Assembly: GCA_949825045.1 (NCBI GenBank)
Contig: OX463816.1
Location: forward strand, 20,657,243-20,721,242
Length of the DNA: 64,000 bases
Source: Argyresthia goedartella
Taxonomy: Eukaryota > Arthropoda > Insecta > Lepidoptera > Argyresthiidae
Direction of reading: 5' to 3'
Of the stretch, positions 46,001 to 55,000 are shown one piece after another. Position numbers and translations under genes: made by a program. Position 1 is the stretch's first letter; each line of letters opens with the position of its first letter. The notes below the pieces were generated by a model that worked only from the letters and a program-made list of their open reading frames with translations, had not been told where the DNA came from and made no database searches.

Positions 46001-49000
46001 TCGGACGTGAGATCTGAGGCTAGCTCTAGATGTATTGCCTTAGTGGCGAAACAAACAAACACACAAATGTAACCTTTACCTATAATCGATCGCCTCACGC
46101 GCGCAAGCTTTACATTTACAGGTCCTGCGAAATCTACTCCAACTTTTTCAAAGGGACGACTCATCGCAGTCACCCTCCCGGCCGGCAAGGAACCCATTAG
46201 TTGCTTGGAAGCAGTGGCCTTCTGCCTAAAACATTTAATACATTTATTTGTTATTTTTTTTACATATAACAAGCCGTTAGTTATCCAGTATTTCTGGTTT
46301 AAATTTGACAATAATAGCCTAGGTCCCGCATGCAGGAGACGCTCGTGTTCAGACCTAACAATGCATTCAGTGACATACGATTGCTTAGGCAAGATCGCCT
46401 GATGCTTCTGATTGTATGGGATATTAGCGTGGTGTAACCTGCCGCCTACACGCAGAATACCTATATTGTCTAAGAACGGATGCAAGGTATGTAGGGATCC
46501 CTTCACACATTGATTTTTCTTTAGGCATTCGATTTCCTCATGAAAATGTATTTCTTGCTCAGATTTAATGAGCAACATATGCGCACTGTTTAGTTCTGTA
46601 CTCGTCAAAAAATTATGCGAGGCCTTACTGCCTTTCAAATTGTTGACAAATCTTACTACATATGCTAAAATGCGTGTCATTTTATGGATGCTAGAATATT
46701 TGTGTATACCTTGCAATATGTCGTTTACTGGAAGAGCTGCAGATCCCACATTGGAGGAGATCGCTGCGCTGGACCGGCTCTCAGGTAAGTCTGAAGGTAA
46801 CTCTATATCTTGATTGAACCTGTACTCACTGTCATGCAAAAATCGAGGCCCATGCCACCATAAATCGCAGCCACTAAACTCATGTGGCCTGACCCCTCTG
46901 CTTATGTAATCAGCTGGGTTCTCGTTGGTGTTGACATATAACCATTGACAGTCAGCAGTATTGTTAGTTATAGCTTTTACTCTGTTCGCCACATAAGCCG
47001 TCAACCTCATCGCTTCCGTCCGTAACCAAGCCAGCACGATTTTGGAATCAGAGAACAAGTAAACTCGGCTTATTTTTAATTTTAATTTAAGCGTGTTTGA
47101 AACCTTAGCAATTAAAACAGACAGGAGTAGCGCCGCATTTAATTCTAAGCGTGGCACGGTTAGGTTTTTATTTTGAAGCGGGTTTATGCGGGATTTCGAG
47201 CAGAGCAAATGTACATGTACTATACCTTTATTATCGGTGACGCGCAGGTATACACAGCAGCCGTATGCAGTCGAACTGGATGCGTCCGAGAAACCTATGA
47301 GTTCAACTGTGTCTGAATCAGATATTTGAATATTTCTACTTATATAAATCGGATCCATTTTTGCAAGACTTGACAAGAATTCCAACCACTCTTTTTTAAT
47401 ATTTTCGTCAGGCGTGGCGTCCCAGTCCGTCTGGCTGGACCACAAAGACTGCATTATAGCCTTGGCCTGTACAAAGATGGGACCCACGAACCCCATTGGG
47501 TCAAAGAACTTTCCTATGAATGCCAATATTTCTCTTTTGGTAATATTCTTTGCATCAAAAAATTCTGGACTTGCTATTCTAAACTTATCTTGATGCACAA
47601 CTAACTGCAAACCTAAGGTTTTTAAACTACAGCCGTTGTTTTCAAATTCTAATTCGTCAAAGTGCCGTTCAGTTGAAGGAATATCTTCTAATATCCTACT
47701 GTCATTTGACGACCATTTATGTGTCTTGAAACTCCCCTTTTGCAGCAGCCGCTGAAGCTGCGATTTTGCTTCTAAAATCATGTCTAAATCACTATTTGAG
47801 TAAAGCACATCATCTACATAGGTGCAGTTGTTCAAAATGAACGAAGCCAAGGGCAGTTCGCGTTCATTTTGCATCGCAAGCTCTTTCAAACAACGTGTAG
47901 CTAAATAACTTGAGCTCTTTAGACCATAGCTCACTCTATCCAGCCTGATGCACTTGATGGTCTCATCGGGGCTGTCTCTCCATAGAATATTCTGTAAGGA
48001 AGTATGCTCAGGTATTACGCGGATGTTTCGGAACATTTGTCTTATGTCCGTAGTGAATGTATAGTCACCAAAACGGAACAAAAGCAGTATGTCAAAAAGA
48101 TCTCTCTGTACGGTCGGTCCGTTTAGTAGCAAATCATTTAGCGATACTTTCTTACTTGTCTTCATCGAGGCGTCAAAAACCGTACGTAACTTAGTAGTTT
48201 TACTGTCGGGCTTGAGTACCGCCTGGTGTGGGAGGAAGTAGACCGCGTCCTTACTAAGCTGATAGCTCTCGATGTCAACAAAATGCCCGTGATTTAAATT
48301 TAAGTAATCGTGTATAAACTTTTGATATTCTATGAAAAGGTTGGGGTCTTTGTGCAATTTCTTTTCGAGGTTTAAAAACCTTTTTAACGCGAAATGAAAT
48401 GAGTCTCCTAGCGCATCGTTTACATCTTTGAGTGGGAGTTTCAAGGGTAAAGCAACCTCAAAACAATCATCCTTCAACTGAACAGTCTTTTGAAATATAT
48501 ACTCGCAGAGCTCCTGCTCTGAAGACTTTTCATTGTAAATTTCGGGAACGCTCTCGCTCTTCCAGAAGTTTGTTAAATTTTCATTAATATCTGATTCACA
48601 TGTGACACATTTAAGAACTGCTACCTGATTGCAGACATTTGAAGGCAAGCTTCCCCCGATTATGTAGCCGAACTGCGTATTAATTAGCTGTGGATGCCGT
48701 GCACCTGGCGTCGAAAGCTGCGCCCCGCTAGGCGGCGCTGCAGGCCCGTAGATCGTCGACTCCGGTGGCAGCATAGCCTGGAAAAAACAGTCGGCTCCCA
48801 TTAGCAAATCGATTTGACTGGGGATGTTAAAATCTTTATCTGCCAGCCTTATAGTTGATGGGATCGCAAAGTCTGAGAGATCTACTTTTCTCTGTGGTAG
48901 CTCACATGTGATCTGTTCAACTACATGACAAGTAGCCGATAGCTTGAATGGATTGACCAATGAATGTATTTCGACTGGCACACAGCGCTTCACGCTGGCC

Positions 49001-52000
49001 TGAGTGTTGACTATCCCTACTATATTAATATTATTCTGCAGGGGCTTTAAATCTAGCAGCTGAACGGCCCTTTGAGAAATAAAGGACAGCTGTGACCCAC
49101 TGTCTAGCAGGGCTTTGAAAGTCATCTCGGTGCCATCTCGAGCAAGAAGCTTTACTTGGGCTGTGGGCAAGAGTACATTATTAGTCATAATATTATTCGC
49201 CGCCAAAGAAGCGGGTGACACTGCGGCTTGCTGACTGTTCACTTTATCATTATCGCGGTGTAACAGAGTATGATGCTTCTGTTTGCATTCTGCACACCGA
49301 AAGTGAAATCTGCATTTCCCTGCATGCGTACCTAAGCATATATGGCATATTCCTTTTTCATCTGCAAACTGTATCCTTTTATTGGCAGGCAATAACTGAA
49401 AGCTTTGACACAAGTATAACTTATGATTGGACTTACAGAAAAGACATGATGCTTCAGAGGCTGCTGTGTAGGCTACCAGCTTGCCCGTGGATAAACCTGG
49501 ACGCTGCTCTTTTACATCCTTGCGTTGCTGGTGTGGCTGGCCATAGATCGGCTCAGAATTCTCCAATGCCAGCGCACGCTTGTCGACGAAGCTGAGGAAG
49601 TCCTCCACGGTGGGGTCTATGCTGCTGTCTCTCTCTAGCTGATATGCTCTCGATGTGTAGACATCTAATTTGCGGCAAAGTACACACAAAATTATAGCAT
49701 CCCAATACCTAACGTTAGGATCCAAATTGGTCAAAGCGGCAAGCTCTTGCTTAACATTCGAAACAAACTCTCTGAGATTGCTCGCAGTTGACTTTATTAG
49801 AGGTTTGAGATCCAACAGTGTACCTATGTGCTCATTAATTATCCTAAATTTATTGTTGTACCTATCATTCAACAATGTAAGTGCCTTGTTGTAACTTTCG
49901 TGCGTCAAAGGTAAGTTTTTTATTAATTGCAAGGGCTCATCCCTAAGATATGCACGCAAATAATATAGTTTTTGTACATAGTCTATGGAATCATTCTCAT
50001 TTATAACAGAGTTGTACAGGTTTATGAATGGAATGTACTCACTAAACTTACCACCAAATATCGGTACATTAATGGGTGGAAGTTTTAGCTTGGAAATTGG
50101 AGCAGATGGCGGAGAAGGCGTTGATTCTTGGCTTTCGCGTTGTTTAATTATGCCATTGAGTGTTGATATGATATGGAAGTAATTTTCCTCCATAATGGAC
50201 ACATCCTCTTTGTCTTTGTCATCCAAGCCTAATATTTTCATATTACACTTCTCATAATCTGCAAACAAATCTACCGCACGTTTTGCTTTGACCTTTAGCG
50301 CTTCGGTCGAAGATCTTGCCACACATTCTTCATTGCTAGCAAAGTTAAAAAGCCGTGTCAAATTACCTTTCAAGTAACCTCTAGTCGCGACCAACTGTTG
50401 TGACTCCATTTTCCAATTAGGTACACCGCTTAGTAAGCACAACTACACTGATACAATTTTGTGCAATAACCTAATTAATTATTAAACAATACTGTAAACT
50501 AAACTGTTTCTTTGACGCAAATTGTTAATACGAATCCAACGAGAAAACTGGGTGGGAAGGTTTGTGCTACAAAATGGCCGACAGCTAGACTCCGACGCAG
50601 CAAGCAACCGCACGCAGTAGTTCCAAGCAAGGCCGCCGCTAGCGCTAGTGTCTTCTCTTTGTCGCACGCCTGGCCTCGCTTGCTGTGCCGCGCGCGCAGG
50701 TTCCGAACGCACCTTGAGTTCTTGTTGCCAACCACTGAGGAACTTTTTGCCAACTGACCGACACGAAATCGCGCGATCACCGATTCACCGCTGCCCGCCA
50801 CGTAGAATAAATGGCGGGAATGTAATGAATGAAACGACGTCGCGTCGTCTGAAATCTGCCAGAACTTGATGTTTTTGTATGATTTTAACGGCACTATCAC
50901 ACTGATCTGACCACACTAAGCCCTGCCCAAATGCACTTCACTTGTGTGGCTACGACACGAAATCGCGTACTCGCCGCTCGCCAACCCGTAGAAACAATGG
51001 CGGAAGTAGCAGGTGAGCGCGTTGCGGTGTGAGATCTGCCAACAGCTCGTACCTATCCCTCGCTGGATCTCTTCTTGTCGAAGGACCATGAAACGAAGCG
51101 GGACTGTAGTCTTGATTTATAAACGCTGATTAAATTCACAATAACTGCACTTTATTATTATTTCGAGGATATTTAAATACAGCGATGCACACACGTTAGC
51201 ATTGTACAGACCAGAGAGAACAAAATTGCCAGATGACAAATTATAATATTTAATGTGGGCAGTGTTCCCAACAATAACAATGTCCCCACATTCTGATACC
51301 CACGTGATGTTTCCCTAAACATAAACACTTATCAGGCACATACATTACTTCTGGCCCCACACTAGGATACCTTGTGTCGTGGGCACCAGTAACAGCGATA
51401 TCACATACATATTAACATCCAAGACCTGGGGATCATCCCTCGAACCTGAATATCACAGATATTTTACCGGATATGATAACCCATGCATATGATAGGTCAC
51501 AAAACTTAAGTGATAACATTTAGTTTACTGGAAGAAATCTCTTCTTAGAGATAAGCTCGCTGTGTACATGCATTGTCAATTTTGATGTGTCTACATCTTC
51601 TGTAGGTGGATGAGGCCGTGGATTTTGCCACTTTGTAACGTATAGTAATGCAGAATATTCTACGTTACAGTAACACTAAAGTAACGCGAAAGTAACGGTG
51701 TTGCTTTGTTAAGCTTATGTCATACTGATAAAAAAAAACTAGTGGGTACGGGATATTAAATTTTTATTTTAAATGGTAACAAATTCTTTTTTAAATTCTA
51801 GGAACAAGAAACGAGAATCACTTAGTTTATTCTACAAAAAACTCGGTGATAATAATTTTTTATTTTAAAACAAATTCTTTTTTAAATTCTAGGAACAAGA
51901 AACGAGAATCACTTGGTTTATTCTACAAAAAACTCGGTGATAATACATTTTTATTTTAAATGGTAACTAATTCTTTTTTAAATTCTAGGAACAAGAAACG

Positions 52001-55000
52001 AGATTCATTCAATTTGTAGTTTTGGGCAGATCGTTCTTTAGACTTCTTTTTAGTTTCTTCATATTTTTCAGGTTTCTCGTTTTTAAGCCTTTCTCTATAT
52101 TCTTTTTGTTTTTCCGCCGGCTTCATAGGCATCTGTAAAAGTATTGTTAAAGTTATTAGTAAAGTTAAAGTTATTGCCAGAACCGAATTGTGTCATTTAT
52201 CGACCTTACTTTAGATATTAGGGTGAGGTGAAAAGTAGGTAAAATTTTAGGAATTCAATTTTCTTTTTTGGGTAAACAATGATTTATTTAATTAAATTTT
52301 TATTAAAAAAAATATATAAGTAAAAAATTCTCATTTTGTATTTTAAGTAACTCAAATTAATGTTTGTAAGTTGCTGTTCTGTTGATTTCTCGTCACTAGC
52401 AGTTAGTCGCTCACTTAGTAATACTATAACCTAAATTAATTATTTTTGACACCTTAAAACTTTAATTTATAGTCACCCGTTTAAATACTACCCTATAGAA
52501 AATCATTTTTTCTCGTCTACAAATGTCATTTTGAAAAGACCTCACTGTAGCATTTTTTTATTCCGACGGTTTTATAATAGCCAGCGAAATTAACAGTATG
52601 CAATAGTCTTTACAATGCTTTCTACGTTACGTAACGTAGAATATTTGTTACTAGTAACATAGAAGTAACGTTTAAGTAACGTAGAAGCTCGATTTTCAAG
52701 AGGTTTATAGGTTATAATTTCTAAATTAAGCCAAATTTGGAATAAATCTATAAACTATCATCTACATTATCCATTTCGACACATAGTTTTACATAAACAA
52801 TAGTTAAAAAGTCGATATTTACCTTTAATTCCACCAAAAAACACTTTTGATTTTTGCTGCCGAAACACAGGTCGTGCGTGCACTTGTCGCAATGTGTTCA
52901 CGATTAAGATGGCGACTTTTTTTTTTTCTTGGCCTGGATACTTGGTGTTGCGATAATCATTCCCAATTTCTACTAAAAACTACATTTATATGCTTGTGTC
53001 TCAAAATATCGGTAACGAAGAAAACAGTAACGTAGAAGTTAAATAATGGAGACAAATGTTTAAATGTTTATAAATCATTGATTAATGCATGTTTTCAATA
53101 GTTTTAAACCATGTTCTTGTATGTCAACAATCAGACAATTAGAATAAATGAAAACTGCTCAGTAGACTCATAAAATAAAGGTAAAAAATAGCGATAAGTA
53201 AGTAGTCTACCATTAAAGACATCACTTTTTTGAACTAAAATTAAGGCCCTTAAATATTCAGATTGGCGTTTTAACATGTTTGTTTTACCATAATCTGTTT
53301 AAAATATCCTAAATGATATAAAAGATAACTGAAAGAAGTTATTATGAGATCAGTGTTACAGTTGATCTAGTATTTTCTGTTTTATTTTATGATGAACATT
53401 GGAGACAATTTTCTTTTTTGAAAAGTGGCAAAATCCACGGCCTCACCCAGGTATATGAATATACGGTTAAAAGGGGGATTGATATGTACTGACCTTTGCC
53501 ATCTATGTAATAAGCTAATAAAAAAAAACCTTTGCCATCACATATGGGAAAATATGTATGTCCAAGTCAGGATTGGTGGCCAGAGGGCAAAGTGGAAATT
53601 GCGGAGGGGGTGACGTCCCGTCCCGTCCCGCACACCCGCAAAGGTCCTGCGGCACCTTTGTCATAGTGCTGCGCGACTCCGCATTCATGTTTATTGATTT
53701 CGATCTTGCTCATGTTGACGCTTCCACTTGTATTTTGTGTTTAAAATGGTATCGGCTGGCTCTGCCTCCTTTTTTTTCCTAAAACATGTGCAGAAACTAG
53801 AATTATCTAGTTTTTAACTTGGTGAATTATCACCAAGTTAAAAACTAGATTGCATCAAGGTTGCATCTCCTTTCATGATAAAGAACGTGAACACCACTAA
53901 AAATTCACCAAGTTAAAAACTTGAAAAAATAGGCCCTATTCCTTCCCCCCCGGTCGGGACGCGAATGTCGTCAAAATACGCGAAAACAATCTGTCTGTCT
54001 ACGAAATCTGTCTGTGTAACAGTCAAGTCCACACATATTACACGAACACACGAATCTACGGTACTTATAAACAGAATTTATCTTATGACATGAATCTTGA
54101 TAAGTCACAGTAAAGCAATAATACGCGATTTCGTTTAGCTGGATGATATCATAATCCCAGCCTTTTTGCTTTAGAAACCAAACTACTGAACCGATTTATA
54201 ATTTTCAAAAAATGAGAACAAACTGGAAAAAGGATTTTTGAAATCGGTTCATAAATAATTCAGTTTTGAGGTAACAAACATAAAAAAATACAACCGAATT
54301 GAAAACCTCCTTTTTTGAAGTTAAAGAAAAATTAATAGTTACCCGGTATAAAATTATATAGGACAAGAAAAAGTGATGGAATATTTTATCATAGTCGACT
54401 TCTATGATAAAATGTTCCATCTGTTTCTATTCCTATATCATTTGATTCTTAAATGAATAGGTACCCATTCATTTTCTAGTGAGCAGTGACGAACGGAGAT
54501 TCCTTAACTGTTTCTTGCGATGATAGTACGGTAAATTTGATTTGGTTTGTGATAAATAAAATATTAGTTTAAATAAAAAGATGATAATATTCAACCTTCA
54601 TTTTGTCGTGTACCTTTTTGGTATATATCGATATCGACTACCTCACTGAAAAAGGGCCATTAAAATTGACTTCGGCAGTAGGTATGTACCTAATTTATTT
54701 TCTGATTGCATACAAAAAACATAAACCAAATAAAGCGTCATACCTTTTCCCATACGGGGTGGCGGAGGCACAATCGTGCCCATTTTTAGCCAGATATTCA
54801 ATATCTTTTTGGGTTATAGGGGCTAGCCCATCCCCGAAGCTATTGTGATCGAAGGTTTCCTCACGATGTTTTCCATCGCCGTTACAATTTCTAGGTAAGC
54901 ACCGCGAGTGGCGCAACGTCCACCGTTACGTGTACCACTTCATCTACCTCGAGAACGGCGACTGCATCGCTGTGGGGAGTGCGTCGTTGCCGCTCACTGT

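Larger units (their letters stand above)
44707..51273 (-). mobile_element. Complete BEL/Pao LTR retrotransposon
   Basis: 6567 bp. The two 185-bp LTRs are identical by eye and start TGTTGGGAACACTGCCC on the element strand. ATAAC is duplicated on both sides (44702-44706, 51274-51278). A primer-binding-site candidate TGGTCCTTCGACAAG follows the 5' LTR (51088-51074), and a purine-rich AAAGGCGGCAGCA precedes the 3' LTR. One open frame (45229-50442) encodes Gag-Pol. It is antisense in intron 7 of the RDHS-family gene. Confidence 0.95.
51611..53445 (-). mobile_element. Unclassified TIR element, 1835 bp
   Basis: Perfect inverted ends TGAGGCCGTGGATTTTGCC (51611) and its complement ending GGCCTCA (53445). 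It contains clusters of GTAACGTAGAA-type motifs (51640-51705, 52620-52690, 53010-53040), a tandem repeat (51760-52005) and a small Lys/Glu-rich exon (51956-52132). No clear target duplication. Superfamily not recognised. Confidence 0.7.
53446..54894. other. RDHS-family intron 7, right end
   Basis: 53577-53770 is the GGAGGGGGTGACG repeat (relative at 12036). 53805-53850 and 54375-54421 are hairpins. 53945-54320 carries the GGTCGGGA.GCGAATGTC repeat also at 17940. No gene. Confidence 0.5.

Noticed and set aside
49215..49595. 126-codon open frame on the plus strand
   Set aside because: Opposite-strand shadow inside the BEL Gag region.
50499..50900. 133-codon minus frame upstream of BEL Gag
   Set aside because: Considered as a separate Gag or leader protein; low-complexity and in the untranslated leader, no motif.
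54603..54848. 81-codon open frame before exon 8 of the RDHS-family gene
   Set aside because: No motif, AT-rich, ends in intron; the exon begins at 54895.
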